From Streptomyces wedmorensis (GTDB lineage Bacteria; Actinomycetota; Actinomycetes; Streptomycetales; Streptomycetaceae), in assembly GCF_000716445.1 (NCBI RefSeq), contig NZ_JNWK01000023.1:62001-126000 (forward strand): a stretch of 64,000 nt of DNA, in the 5' to 3' direction. The notes under the pieces were generated by a model, which saw only the letters and a program-made list of their open reading frames with translations, was not told the origin of the DNA and ran no database searches. Every line of letters starts with the position of its first letter. Position 1 is the stretch's first letter. A program made the position numbers and the translations under genes. Shown one piece after another: positions 37,077 to 45,930 of the stretch.

Positions 37077-38264
37077 GTGAGAGCGACTGTCAGCAAGCAC
37101 GTGTCCCGCCGGTCCCTGCTGCGCGGCGCCGGCGGCGTCGGGGCCGCGGCCCTGCTCGCCGGCTGCGGAGTGCCCCCGGCCTACGTCGACGAGGGCGAGC
37201 GGGCCGGGCGCGACCTGTCCGCGAGGGACCGCACGGTCGACTTCGCCAACTGGCCGCTGTACATCGACACCGACGACGACGACACGTCCGCGCGCCCCAC
37301 CCTGAACGCCTTCCGGGAACGCACCGGTATCTCCGTCCGGTACACCGAGGAGATCAACGACAACGACGAGTTCTTCGGCAAGATCGGCCCATCCCTCATG
37401 AACGGCCAGGTGACGGGCCGTGACCTGATCGTCGTCAGCGACTGGATGGCCGCCCGCTTCGTCCGCCTCGGCTGGGTCCAGGAGATGGACCGCGCCGCCC
37501 AGCCGAACGTCGCACGGCACCTGGGCCCGCAGCTCCGCTCGCCCGCCTTCGACCCGGGCCGGCTGCACAGCGTGCCCTGGCAGTCCGGGGTCACCGGCAT
37601 CGCGTACAACCGCAGGAAGCTCGGCCGCGAACTCCGCTCGACCAAGGACCTCTGGGCCGACGACCTGCGCGGCAAGGTCACCCTGCTCTCCGGCCTCGAC
37701 GAGTCGTTCGCGCTGCTCATGATGGGCAACGGCGTCGACGTGACCCGGTGGACCGCCGACGACTTCCACGCCCTGTGCGAGCAGGTCGAGGGCCTCGTCC
37801 GGGCGCGGCACATCCGGCGCTTCACCGGCAACGACTACATCAAGGACCTGTCCACCGGCGACGTGCTGGCCTGCCAGGCGTACTCGGGCGACGTCATCCA
37901 GCTCCAGGCCGACAACCCGGACATCGAGTTCGTCGTCCCCGAGGAGGGCGCCGAGCTCTGGGCCGAGTCGCTGCTGATCCCCAACCTCGCCCAGCACAAG
38001 GGCAACGCGGAGAAGCTCGTCGACTACTACTACGAGCCCGAGGTCGCCGCCGAACTCGCCGCCTGGGTCAACTACGTCTGCCCGGTGCCGGCCGCCCAGG
38101 CCGTCCTCGCCGACTCCGGCGACGAGGAGCTCGCGGCCCTCGCCGAGGACCCGCTGATCTTCCCCGACAGCGCCATGCGGGGACGGCTCGCCATCGCCCG
38201 GGACATCGGCGCCGGCGAGCGCCAGGACTTCGCGAAGAGGTGGAACGCCATCGTCGGGCTGTGA
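37077..38264 (+). CDS. PotD-like polyamine-binding Tat lipoprotein (orphan)
   Basis: A 395-residue solute-binding protein. The twin-arginine signal SRRSLLRGAGG is followed by lipobox LAGC. The mature part (FANWPLYIDT, FFGKIGPSLM, NDYIKDLSTGD) is clearly paralogous to the PotD at 48324 but no permease or ATPase genes adjoin. It may serve the PotABC system elsewhere in the region. GTG 37077 is the best available start though the ribosome-binding site is weak. Two possible roles: alternative ligand for PotBC, or sensing. Confidence 0.87.
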   Translation: MRATVSKHVSRRSLLRGAGGVGAAALLAGCGVPPAYVDEGERAGRDLSARDRTVDFANWPLYIDTDDDDTSARPTLNAFRERTGISVRYTEEINDNDEFFGKIGPSLMNGQVTGRDLIVVSDWMAARFVRLGWVQEMDRAAQPNVARHLGPQLRSPAFDPGRLHSVPWQSGVTGIAYNRRKLGRELRSTKDLWADDLRGKVTLLSGLDESFALLMMGNGVDVTRWTADDFHALCEQVEGLVRARHIRRFTGNDYIKDLSTGDVLACQAYSGDVIQLQADNPDIEFVVPEEGAELWAESLLIPNLAQHKGNAEKLVDYYYEPEVAAELAAWVNYVCPVPAAQAVLADSGDEELAALAEDPLIFPDSAMRGRLAIARDIGAGERQDFAKRWNAIVGL

Positions 38265-38276
38265 GTTGAGCGGGAT

Positions 38277-38810
38277 GTGACCACCACATCGAAGCCGAAC
38301 CCGCTTGTCACCTATGGGCTGTTCCTCGCCTGGGCCGTGCACGACGCCGAGGAGCTGGCGTTCGGTCCGCGCTGGCTCCGGGAGAACCTGCCGGGACTGC
38401 GCGAGCGCTTCCCCGGAGTCCCGGAGGCCGTGTGGCGGGCGGCCGAGGGGGTCGACGACCGCGAATTCGCCCTGGCCGTCGGGGCGATGGCGGTGATCGT
38501 CGGGGCGGCCTCCGTGGCGGGCGCCCGCTCGGGCGGCCGGTCCGCCTTCTACCAGGGCGCGGTGAACGGCTTCGGACTGCACGGTCTCGTCCATCTCGTG
38601 CAGGCCGCCGCCGTGCGGGGGGTGACCCCCGGCTCGGTCACCTCGCCGCTCGTCGTCGTCCCCTTCTCCCTGTGGGCCCGGGGCCGGCTGCGGCGGGCCG
38701 GGGTGCTGCGGCCCGCGGGACTCGGGGGAGTGGTGGCGGGTCTCGCGGTGGCGGCCGGGGCGACGGTGGCCTCGCACGCCGTCGCGCGGAGACTCGCACC
38801 CCGTTTCTGA
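38277..38810 (+). CDS. HXXEE-domain membrane protein
   Basis: A 177-residue protein with about five hydrophobic segments. Near the N-terminus WAVHDAEELAFGPRWL carries the HxxEE motif that defines this uncharacterised family. Other polar spots are HGLVHLVQ. The motif pattern suggests metal binding or integral-membrane enzyme activity, but no function is established. GTG 38277 is 12 bases after the PotD-like gene stop, so it may be co-transcribed with it. Confidence 0.7.
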   Translation: MTTTSKPNPLVTYGLFLAWAVHDAEELAFGPRWLRENLPGLRERFPGVPEAVWRAAEGVDDREFALAVGAMAVIVGAASVAGARSGGRSAFYQGAVNGFGLHGLVHLVQAAAVRGVTPGSVTSPLVVVPFSLWARGRLRRAGVLRPAGLGGVVAGLAVAAGATVASHAVARRLAPRF

Positions 38811-38840
38811 ACACGTTCAAGAGGGGCGTACGCTGTTCCC

Positions 38841-39377
38841 GTGAACGACACGAACGGGCCGAGAGCCCTTCTCAAGAGCATCCGCGTCTGGCTGGTCGTC
38901 TTCGTCGTCTGCCTGGTCCTGAGCGGGGCCACCGCCTTCCCGCTCGTGACCGAACTCCGCTTTCTCGACTCCGCGTTGACCGGCTGGGCCGCGCCCGTGG
39001 CCGATCTGCTCCCCGGTCTCGCCGAGTGGATCCACCGGGTGCGGGACGGCGTCGAGGCCACCGACCGCGAGGCCCCGTACGTCCTCTACGGCACCGACTG
39101 GCTGGCCTTCGCGCACCTCGTCATCGCGGTCGCCTTCTACGGCGTGTACCGCGACCCCGTCCGCAACATCTGGGTCGTCGAGTTCGGGATGATCGCCTGC
39201 GTCGGCATCATCCCGCTCGCCCTGATCTGCGGCCCGATCCGGGGCATCCCCTTCTGGTGGTCGGTCATCGACATGTCGTTCGGCGTCATCGGGATCCTGC
39301 CGCTGCTCCACGTACGCCGGATGATCAAGCGCTTGGAGGCCGCGACGGCGCCGACGGCCGTGGCCGTGCCCGCCTGA
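38841..39377 (+). CDS. Membrane protein of unknown function
   Basis: A 178-residue protein with four to five predicted membrane segments (VWLVVFVVCLVLSG, FAHLVIAVAFYGVY, IACVGIIPLALICGPI, SFGVIGILPLLHV). No family recognised by eye. GTG 38841 follows closely on the HXXEE gene. The stop precedes a palindrome shared with a second site. Confidence 0.7.
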   Translation: MNDTNGPRALLKSIRVWLVVFVVCLVLSGATAFPLVTELRFLDSALTGWAAPVADLLPGLAEWIHRVRDGVEATDREAPYVLYGTDWLAFAHLVIAVAFYGVYRDPVRNIWVVEFGMIACVGIIPLALICGPIRGIPFWWSVIDMSFGVIGILPLLHVRRMIKRLEAATAPTAVAVPA

Positions 39378-39382
39378 GCCCC

Positions 39383-39418
39383 AGGGGCTGTCCGGCCCTG
39401 ATCCGCCGGACAGGCCCT
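39383..39418. repeat. Palindrome (REP-like) between convergent genes
   Basis: Arms 39383-39395 and 39406-39418 (13 bases, one mismatch) around a 10-base loop. Its terminal TAG, read on the minus strand, is the stop codon of the serine hydrolase gene. The core resembles the repeat at 28988-29012. It may act as a bidirectional terminator. Confidence 0.6.
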
Positions 39419-40592
39419 AGCCGGGCAGGCCGTAGGCCGCCACCATCAGGGTCAGGGCGGTGCGGTTCATGTCCTGGCCCTTGGCGTCCGTGGCGTTGAC
39501 GCTGTACACGAGGGTGCGCGAGCCGTCGCGGGTCGAGGCGACGGCCGCGTTGTACCCCCAGCGGCCGCCGGTCTTGCCCCACACCTCGCGACCGCCGAGC
39601 CGCTTCATGGACAGCCCGGCGGAGTACGCGGCCGGATCGCCCGACTTCAGGTCCGTCACCTTCGGCAGGGTGAACATCTCCTCCAGGAGGGGACCGCGCA
39701 CCACCCGGCCCGCGAACAGGGCCCGGGTGAAACGCTCCAGGTCGGCGGTGGTCGACACGATGTCGCCGGCGGCCCAGCCGTCCGTCGTCCCCCACACCGA
39801 GACGTCACGGAGCCCCGTCGCGCCGTCGTCGAGCCGCATGGTCTGGTAGCCGTGGTTGTACGGCCCGGTGATCTCGGCCGCCTCGCCCGGGAAGTACGTG
39901 TCGCGCAGGCCGAGCGGCCGCAGGATCCGGCGCTCCACCTGGTGCTCGTACGTGTCGCCGGTGACCCGCTCCACGATCAGGCCGGCGACCGTGTAGCCGA
40001 TGTTGAGGTAGTGCTGACGGGTGCCGGGCCGGAACTCGCGCGGCTGCGCCGTCGCCGAACGGACCGTCTCCTCCGGGCGGTGGACCACGAACCGGTTCGC
40101 GTACCACTCCTCCACCGTCTCGCCCGGCATGGCGGCGGCCGGGATGCCGTGCGTGTGGTTCAGGAGCTGGCGCACGGTCACCGTCGCGTACCGGCCGGGG
40201 ATCAGGTCCGGCAGGTACGAGCGGGCCGTGCGGTCCAGGTCGATCCGGCCCTCGGCGGCCAGCTGGAGGACGGTCGCCGCCGTGAACACCTTCGTCACCG
40301 AACCGGCCCGGAAGCGGGCGGCCGGGTCCGCGGGGGCGTTCGTCTCCAGATCGTGGACACCCGAACTGCCCTGCCAGGAGCCCTCGGTGCCGCCCACTCG
40401 GACCAGCGCCGCCGTCGCGTCGGCGCGGGGGAGACCGGCGATCGCCGCGCTCAGGTCCGGGCTCGACGGCGCGGCCGCCGGGGACGCGGCCGCCGCCGGG
40501 GGCGCCGCGGCGAAGGCCGGGGCGAGCGCGGGACCCGAGGCGACGCCCAGGACGAGGGCGGCGGCGAGCAGCGTGCGGGTGGACTTCCTCAT
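39417..40592 (-). CDS. Secreted serine hydrolase, beta-lactamase/DD-peptidase family
   Basis: A 391-residue protein with a signal peptide ending around AFAAAP. Catalytic SxxK is SVTK, the second motif YLN lies in HYLNIGYTVAG, and the third is WGKTGG (replacing KTG/HxG). Class C-like serine hydrolase or D-alanyl-D-alanine carboxypeptidase; the substrate is not known. ATG 40592 has GGAG at 6 bases; the ORF also starts at TTG two codons upstream. Convergent with the preceding membrane gene. Confidence 0.87.
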   Translation of the reverse strand: MRKSTRTLLAAALVLGVASGPALAPAFAAAPPAAAASPAAAPSSPDLSAAIAGLPRADATAALVRVGGTEGSWQGSSGVHDLETNAPADPAARFRAGSVTKVFTAATVLQLAAEGRIDLDRTARSYLPDLIPGRYATVTVRQLLNHTHGIPAAAMPGETVEEWYANRFVVHRPEETVRSATAQPREFRPGTRQHYLNIGYTVAGLIVERVTGDTYEHQVERRILRPLGLRDTYFPGEAAEITGPYNHGYQTMRLDDGATGLRDVSVWGTTDGWAAGDIVSTTADLERFTRALFAGRVVRGPLLEEMFTLPKVTDLKSGDPAAYSAGLSMKRLGGREVWGKTGGRWGYNAAVASTRDGSRTLVYSVNATDAKGQDMNRTALTLMVAAYGLPG

Positions 40593-40721
40593 GGTCAACT
40601 CCGTTGGTGTGAGCCGTTGTTCTCGATGGCTCCATCCTGATGACCGGCGGGCGATCCGCGGATCGCCCGCGTCGGCGGTCTTCGGGGGACCGGTTCCTCG
40701 CCGACGAGGGGGAGGGCCGGG

Positions 40722-41405
40722 CTACCCGCCTCCCCCGGGCGGGGGAGAGCCCGCCGACACGAGCCCCGTCTCGTACGCGCAGATCACCGCCTGGATCCGG
40801 TCGCGCAGCCCCAGCTTGGCGAGGACGTTCCCCACGTGCGTCTTCACCGTGTGGTCGCTGACCACCAGCTCGGCCGCGATCTCCGCGTTCGACAGCCCGC
40901 GCGCGAGCAGCAGCAGCGTCTCCCGCTCGCGGCCGGTCAGCACGTCGAGCCGCGGGTCGGGGCCCGGGGCCGCCGGGCGCGGACCACCCGCCGTGTACTG
41001 CTCCACGAGCCGCCGGGCCACCGACGGCGCGAGCAGCGAGTCGCCCGCCGCCACCACCCGTACGGCGTGCACCAGGTCGTCCCGGCGCACGTCCTTGAGC
41101 AGGAAACCGCTCGCGCCCGCGTGCAGCGCCTCGTACACGTACGCGTCGGTGTCGAACGTCGTCAGGATCACCGTCCGGCAGCCGGACTCCGCGCTGATCG
41201 CCCGGCAGGCCTCGATGCCGTCCGTCCGGGGCATCCGGATGTCGAGCAGTGCCACGTCCGGCGCGAGCCTCCGCACCGCCTCGACGGCCTCCGCCCCGTC
41301 CCCGGCCTCCGCGACCACCTCGATGTCCGGCTGCGCGTCCAGGATCATCGCGAAACCGCTGCGGACCAGTTCCTGGTCGTCCGCCACCACCACCCGGATC
41401 GTCAT
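40722..41405 (-). CDS. LuxR/NarL-family response regulator
   Basis: A 227-residue regulator. The receiver has the acidic pair VVADDQ and phospho-acceptor Asp in VALLDIRMP, the Thr/Lys pair TTFD...LLKD. The C-terminal GerE-type helix-turn-helix is LTGRERETLLLLARGLSNAEIAAELVVSDHTVKTHV (about residues 150-185). It overlaps the histidine kinase by four bases, so they are a cognate pair; target genes unknown. Confidence 0.92.
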   Translation of the reverse strand: MTIRVVVADDQELVRSGFAMILDAQPDIEVVAEAGDGAEAVEAVRRLAPDVALLDIRMPRTDGIEACRAISAESGCRTVILTTFDTDAYVYEALHAGASGFLLKDVRRDDLVHAVRVVAAGDSLLAPSVARRLVEQYTAGGPRPAAPGPDPRLDVLTGRERETLLLLARGLSNAEIAAELVVSDHTVKTHVGNVLAKLGLRDRIQAVICAYETGLVSAGSPPPGGGG

Positions 41406-42568
41406 CTCCCCGCCTCCGCCGTCTCCGTCCCGGAAGGCACGGGCAGCAGCACCCGCACCTCGAAACCCCGGCCGGCCGGGCCGGGACCCATCGCCGCCGT
41501 CCCGCCGTGTGCGGCGGCCCGCTCCCGGATCCCCACGAGACCGTGCCCGCCGGACCCGGGCCGCGGGCCGCGCCCGTCGTCCGTGACGGTGACCCGCAGG
41601 ACCCCGTCCGCGTAGGCCAGCCGGACGTCGGCCCTGCGGGCCTGGGCGTGCTTGACCACGTTCGTCAGCGCCTCCTGGACGATCCGGTACGCGCTCGCGC
41701 CGGTCGCCGCCGGCAGGGCCCGCACCCCGCCCTCCGTCTCGTAGTCGACGGTCAGGCCGCCGGCCCGGACCCGGGCCACCAGGTCCGGGATGCCGGCGAG
41801 GTCCGGCTGAGGCCGTCGAGGGGCCGTGCCCTCGTCGCCCTCGCGCAGCACCCCCAGCATGTGGCGCAGCTGGGCCATCGCCTCCCGGCCCGTCTCGGAG
41901 ATCGCCTCGAACGCGGCCTCCGCGCGCGCGGGCGCCGCCCGTACCGCCACCGGCCCGGCCTCGGCCTGCACGACCATCAGACTCACCGCGTGCGACAGGA
42001 TGTCGTGCATCTCCCGGGCGATCCGGGCCCGTTCACGCGCGGCGGCCTGCTCGGCCTCGACCCGGTGCGCCCGCTGCCGGGCGTCCTGGAGTCGTCCGAA
42101 GACGTACGCCGCCCCGAACACGAAGAGCGAGAAAGTCAGTTCGCGCGCCGACTTGGTGTTGAGCCACACCGAGGCCGGCACCGCGACCACGAGCAGGGCC
42201 GCCGTCGTGAGCCGCTGCCACGCCGGCGACAGCGCGGCGATCGTGTACACGCTGACGAGCCCGGTGTACGGCAGCGGCTGCCCCGGCCCCTCCACGGCCA
42301 GCTTGTACAGCGCGCTCGCGGCCAGGATCGCGAGCAGGACGGCGAGCGGCGCGCGCCGGCGCCAGACCAGCGGCAGCACCGTGAGCGTCGTCAGTCCGTA
42401 CGCGGGCCAGGTCGCCGGTTCGAGCTCCGGCCCGCGCGGCACCACGAACGGCATCGTCATCGCCGCCTGAACGAGCAGCGCGATCCCGATGTCCACCGCC
42501 CACGGGTTCGCCGTGCCCCAGCCCCGCACCTGCTCCCAGCGGCTCCGCAGGTCCCCCCGTATGTCCAC
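41402..42568 (-). CDS. Sensor histidine kinase (HPK7/NarX-like)
   Basis: A 388-residue kinase with about five or six membrane segments in the first 150 residues and no large sensor domain. The phospho-acceptor is in REMHDILSHAVSLMV, then the ATPase domain QEALTNVVKHA and VTDDGRGPRPGSGGHGLVGIRERA. GTG 42568 overlaps the methyltransferase stop by one base (TAGTG), suggesting a shared transcript. Signal unknown. Confidence 0.9.
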   Translation of the reverse strand: MDIRGDLRSRWEQVRGWGTANPWAVDIGIALLVQAAMTMPFVVPRGPELEPATWPAYGLTTLTVLPLVWRRRAPLAVLLAILAASALYKLAVEGPGQPLPYTGLVSVYTIAALSPAWQRLTTAALLVVAVPASVWLNTKSARELTFSLFVFGAAYVFGRLQDARQRAHRVEAEQAAARERARIAREMHDILSHAVSLMVVQAEAGPVAVRAAPARAEAAFEAISETGREAMAQLRHMLGVLREGDEGTAPRRPQPDLAGIPDLVARVRAGGLTVDYETEGGVRALPAATGASAYRIVQEALTNVVKHAQARRADVRLAYADGVLRVTVTDDGRGPRPGSGGHGLVGIRERAAAHGGTAAMGPGPAGRGFEVRVLLPVPSGTETAEAGR

Positions 42569-43359
42569 TACGGCTTGCGGCCCACGGCGCCGAACTGGGC
42601 CACCTCGTGCGCGGCCCCGTCCGTCCCGTCCGCGCGCCAGCGCGCACACGACACGATGCCGGGCTCCAGGACGTCGAGCCCGTCCAGGAAGGAGGCGAAC
42701 TCGGTGCGGGTGCGGGCGGTGATCGGCGGGGTCGCGTGCTCGTTCCAGAACGCCATCGCCGCCTTGTTGCCCTCGCCGCCGAGCTCCGGCTCCAGGGTCG
42801 GGTGGGTCAGGACCAGGTGGCTGCCGGACGGGACGGCCGCCATCAGCGTCCGCACGATCGACCGCGCCTCGTCGGTGTCCAGGACGAAGTTGAGGATGCC
42901 CAGCATCAGCACCGCGACCGGGCGGGAGAGGTCGAGGGTCGCGGCGGCCGACGCGAGGATCTTCTCCGGGTCCCGCGCGTCCGCGTCCACGTACTCGGTG
43001 ACGCCCCCCGGCGCGCTCGTCAGGAGCGCCCGGGCGTGGGTGAGGACGATCGGGTCGTTGTCGACGTAGACGATCCGGGCGTCCGGGGCGACCCGCTGGG
43101 CGACCTCGTGGGTGTTGTCGGCGGTCGGCAGGCCCGTGCCGATGTCGAGGAACTGGCGGACGCCCGCGTCGGCGGCCAGATGGGTCACCGCCCGGCCGAG
43201 GAACGCCCGGTCCGCGCGGGCGACTTCGCCGATGCCTGGGTAGAAGCCGGTGACCTGGTCGCCGACGGCGCGGTCCACCGGGTAGTTGTCCTTGCCGCCC
43301 AGCCAGTAGTTCCACACCCGGGCGTTGTGGGCGATGTCGGTCCGGATCCGGTCGTTCAC
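42568..43359 (-). CDS. SAM-dependent methyltransferase (Methyltransf_19/DUF574-like)
   Basis: A 263-residue protein starting VNDRIRTDIAHNARVWNYWLGGKDNYPVDR, the hallmark opening of the actinobacterial DUF574 family, with SAM motif FLDIGTGLPT and VDNDPIVLTHARALL. Substrate unknown. It is flanked by the histidine kinase and the phosphodiesterase, with overlaps on both sides, so it is in a five-gene minus-strand run. Confidence 0.9.
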   Translation of the reverse strand: MNDRIRTDIAHNARVWNYWLGGKDNYPVDRAVGDQVTGFYPGIGEVARADRAFLGRAVTHLAADAGVRQFLDIGTGLPTADNTHEVAQRVAPDARIVYVDNDPIVLTHARALLTSAPGGVTEYVDADARDPEKILASAAATLDLSRPVAVLMLGILNFVLDTDEARSIVRTLMAAVPSGSHLVLTHPTLEPELGGEGNKAAMAFWNEHATPPITARTRTEFASFLDGLDVLEPGIVSCARWRADGTDGAAHEVAQFGAVGRKP

Positions 43360-44045
43360 GCGTGAGCCTTTCGCAGGACGGCGGAGAGGGCGTCGACGCG
43401 GTTCGTGGTGATGGCGTCCACCCCGTTCAAGATCAGCTTACGCATGGTGCGCTTGGTGTCGGCCGTCCAGGAGGAGACCAGCAGCCCGTCCCGGTGCACC
43501 CGCTCGCTCAGCTCCCGACTCACAAGCCCGAAACGGTAGTTGAGCCACCGCGGTCGCACCGCGTCGAGCAGCACCCGCCGGGGCGGGGCGAGCGTGGTCC
43601 AGGTGAGGGCGATCTCGGCGGCCGGGTCGGCGGCCCGCACCTGGAGCATGGCGACGGCCCCGGCGCAGTAGTACACCCGCTCGCCGGCGCCGCACTCGCG
43701 GACCGTGCCGACGATCCGGCGGACCGAGTCCTCGTTCCCGCCCGGCAGGTCGAGCATCAGCCGGTGGTCCCCGGCGGCGATCAGCGCTTCGCGGAGGGTC
43801 GGCACCCCGTCGTGCGTCAGCTCGCGGACCTGGTCGTGCGTGAGCGAGGCGAGGGGCCGGTCGTGGCCCCACAGTCGCTTCAGGGTGTCGTCGTGGAGGA
43901 GGACGGGCACGCCGTCCTCGGTCAGCCGCACGTCGATCTCGACGGCGTCCGCCCCCCGCTCGATCGCCGAGGCGATCGAGGGGAGCGTGTTCTCACGGAT
44001 GCGGTACGGGTCGCCGCGATGGCCTACGACAGTGACGGAGCGCAT
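43356..44045 (-). CDS. Glycerophosphodiester phosphodiesterase
   Basis: A 229-residue GDPD-family enzyme. Catalytic residues: GHRGDPYRIRENT, where His opens the barrel, VEIDVRLTEDGVPVLLHDDTL for Glu-Ile-Asp and the second His, and LDLPG. It hydrolyses glycerophosphodiesters to glycerol-3-phosphate. Intracellular by lack of a signal peptide. ATG 44045 is the first Met in a normal context; the last bases overlap the methyltransferase start. Confidence 0.9.
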   Translation of the reverse strand: MRSVTVVGHRGDPYRIRENTLPSIASAIERGADAVEIDVRLTEDGVPVLLHDDTLKRLWGHDRPLASLTHDQVRELTHDGVPTLREALIAAGDHRLMLDLPGGNEDSVRRIVGTVRECGAGERVYYCAGAVAMLQVRAADPAAEIALTWTTLAPPRRVLLDAVRPRWLNYRFGLVSRELSERVHRDGLLVSSWTADTKRTMRKLILNGVDAITTNRVDALSAVLRKAHA

Positions 44046-44064
44046 GGCCCCATTCTCGTCGCCG

Positions 44065-45096
44065 TCAGCGCGCCAGCCACGCGTTCGTGTAAGTGTCGAT
44101 CTCGGCGGCGATCCGGGCCTTGCCGGCCGGGTCGAGGAACGAGGCCTCCACCGCGTTCTTGGCGAGGTCGGCGACACCGCGCTCGTCCAGGCCGAGGAGA
44201 CGGGCGGCGACCGCGTACTCGTTGTTCAGGTCCGTGCCGAACATCGGCGGGTCGTCGCTGTTGACCGTGACCAGGACCCCCGCGTCCACCATCTGCCGGA
44301 TCGGGTGTTCCTCCAGGGTGGCGACCGCCCGGGTCGCGATGTTCGACGTCGGGCAGACCTCCAGGGCGATCCGGTGCTCGGCGAGGTACGCCAGGAGCGC
44401 CGGGTCCTTGACCGAGCTGGTGCCGTGGCCGATGCGCTCGGCGCCGAGGTCGCGGATCGCGTCCCAGACGGTCTCCGGGCCGGTGGTCTCGCCGGCGTGC
44501 GGGACGGAGTGCAGCCCGGCCGCGCGGGCCAGGTCGAAGTACGGCTTGAACTGCGGGCGCGGCACGCCGATCTCCGGGCCGCCGAGGCCGAAGGAGACCA
44601 GGCCCTCCGGGCGGATCCCGTCGGTCGTCGCGAGCCGCGCGGTCTCCTCGGCGGAGGCGAGGCCGGCCTCGCCGGGGATGTCGAAGCACCAGCGCAGGAT
44701 GGTGCCGAACTCGGCCTCGGCCGCCTTGCGGGCGTCCTCGATGGCCGCCATGAAGGCGCGCTCGTCGATGCCGCGGCGGGTCGACGAGTACGGGGTGATG
44801 GTGAGTTCGGCGTACCGGATGTTCTGCCGGGCCATGTCCCGGGCGACCTCGAACGTCAGCAGCCGGACGTCCTCTGGCGTGCGGACCAGGTCGACGACGG
44901 ACAGGTAGACGTCGATGAAGTGCGCGAAGTCCGTGAAGGTGAAGTAGTCGGTCAGCGCCTCGGGGTCCGTGGGGACCTTGGAGTCGGGGTGCCGGGCGGC
45001 GAGCTCGGCGACGATCCGCGGAGAGGCGGAGCCCACGTGGTGTACGTGCAGCTCGGCCTTGGGAAGGCCGGCGATGAAGGGGTGGAGGTCGGTCAT
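44065..45096 (-). CDS. Adenosine deaminase-like amidohydrolase
   Basis: A 343-residue metal-dependent deaminase: ELHVHHVGSASP supplies the HxH pair, HAGE the active-site Glu, IGHGTSS and TVNSDDPPMFG the later metal ligand and Asp. The motif HVHHVGS differs from the usual HxHLxG of true adenosine deaminases. Members of this cluster in actinomycetes include aminodeoxyfutalosine deaminase, so the actual substrate may belong to menaquinone biosynthesis rather than purine salvage. ATG 45096; 19 bases from the phosphodiesterase start. Confidence 0.85.
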   Translation of the reverse strand: MTDLHPFIAGLPKAELHVHHVGSASPRIVAELAARHPDSKVPTDPEALTDYFTFTDFAHFIDVYLSVVDLVRTPEDVRLLTFEVARDMARQNIRYAELTITPYSSTRRGIDERAFMAAIEDARKAAEAEFGTILRWCFDIPGEAGLASAEETARLATTDGIRPEGLVSFGLGGPEIGVPRPQFKPYFDLARAAGLHSVPHAGETTGPETVWDAIRDLGAERIGHGTSSVKDPALLAYLAEHRIALEVCPTSNIATRAVATLEEHPIRQMVDAGVLVTVNSDDPPMFGTDLNNEYAVAARLLGLDERGVADLAKNAVEASFLDPAGKARIAAEIDTYTNAWLAR

Positions 45097-45171
45097 CGGA
45101 TCATCGTAGGCCGGTCGGGTCCCTCGCAAGGGTGAGGTCGTAGCATGGCGTGACCACGATGGGGGAGGCCC

Positions 45172-45861
45172 ATGTCTGACAACCGAGACCAGCCGCAGGG
45201 CGGGTACGACCCGGCGGACCCGTGGGCTCCGCCGAACCGCGACGGGGTGGAACTGAGCAAGTCGCCTACGCCGACGCCACCGCCCGTGCACGACCAGATG
45301 ACGGTCACGTCGATGCCGGCCGCCACCGGCCCCGGCGGCGAGGTGCCGCCGCCCCCGGTCGCCCCGGGCGGCCCGGCGGCCACGCCCGACGCGTACGGCT
45401 ACCCGCCGGCCACGCCCGGCGCTTACGGCTACCCGGCCGCACCGGCCCCGCAGCCGGCCGCGCCGACGCCCCCGGCCGTGTCCGGCTACGGCTACCCGGG
45501 CTACGGCTCGGGTTACGCCCAGCCGGGCTGGCAGCCGACGCCGTCCAACGGCATGGGCACGACCGCGATGGTGCTCGGCATCATCGCGGTGGCCGGGTTC
45601 TGCATGTACGGCCTCGGGGTGATCCTCGGCGTCCTCGCCCTGATCTTCGGCATCATCGGCATGAAGAAGGCGGCCCGGGGCGAGGCGACGAACCGGGGCA
45701 TGGCCCTCGCGGGCGTCGTGCTCGGCTCCATCGGCATCCTGGTGAGCGCCGTCTTCCTGGGCTTCATCATCTGGGCCATCGCCCAGGACTCCTCGAGCTT
45801 CGACGACTCCACCGACGGGGACCCGTACTCGTCGAACCTGGTGCTCGAGATCCAGCGCTGA
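45172..45861 (+). CDS. DUF4190-domain membrane protein
   Basis: A 229-residue protein. A Pro/Ala/Gly/Tyr-rich disordered N-terminus of about 120 residues, with repeats such as YGYPPATPGAYGYP, precedes a DUF4190 module of two membrane segments: MVLGIIAVAGFCMYGLGVILG and VVLGSIGILVSAVFLGFII. Function unknown. A TAGCAT -10-like element lies at 45141-45146, divergent from the deaminase gene. A strong terminator follows. Confidence 0.85.
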   Translation: MSDNRDQPQGGYDPADPWAPPNRDGVELSKSPTPTPPPVHDQMTVTSMPAATGPGGEVPPPPVAPGGPAATPDAYGYPPATPGAYGYPAAPAPQPAAPTPPAVSGYGYPGYGSGYAQPGWQPTPSNGMGTTAMVLGIIAVAGFCMYGLGVILGVLALIFGIIGMKKAARGEATNRGMALAGVVLGSIGILVSAVFLGFIIWAIAQDSSSFDDSTDGDPYSSNLVLEIQR

Positions 45862-45876
45862 GGCCGTACGGCCGGC

Positions 45877-45911
45877 AAGGGCCCCGCACCTCACCGAGGT
45901 GCGGGGCCCTT
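45877..45911 (+). terminator. Terminator of the DUF4190 gene
   Basis: Perfect 16-bp stem (45877-45892 and 45896-45911) with a 3-base loop, followed by TCG, 16 bases after the stop. Confidence 0.85.
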
Positions 45912-45930
45912 TCGCGTGCTTCCCGTGTCC

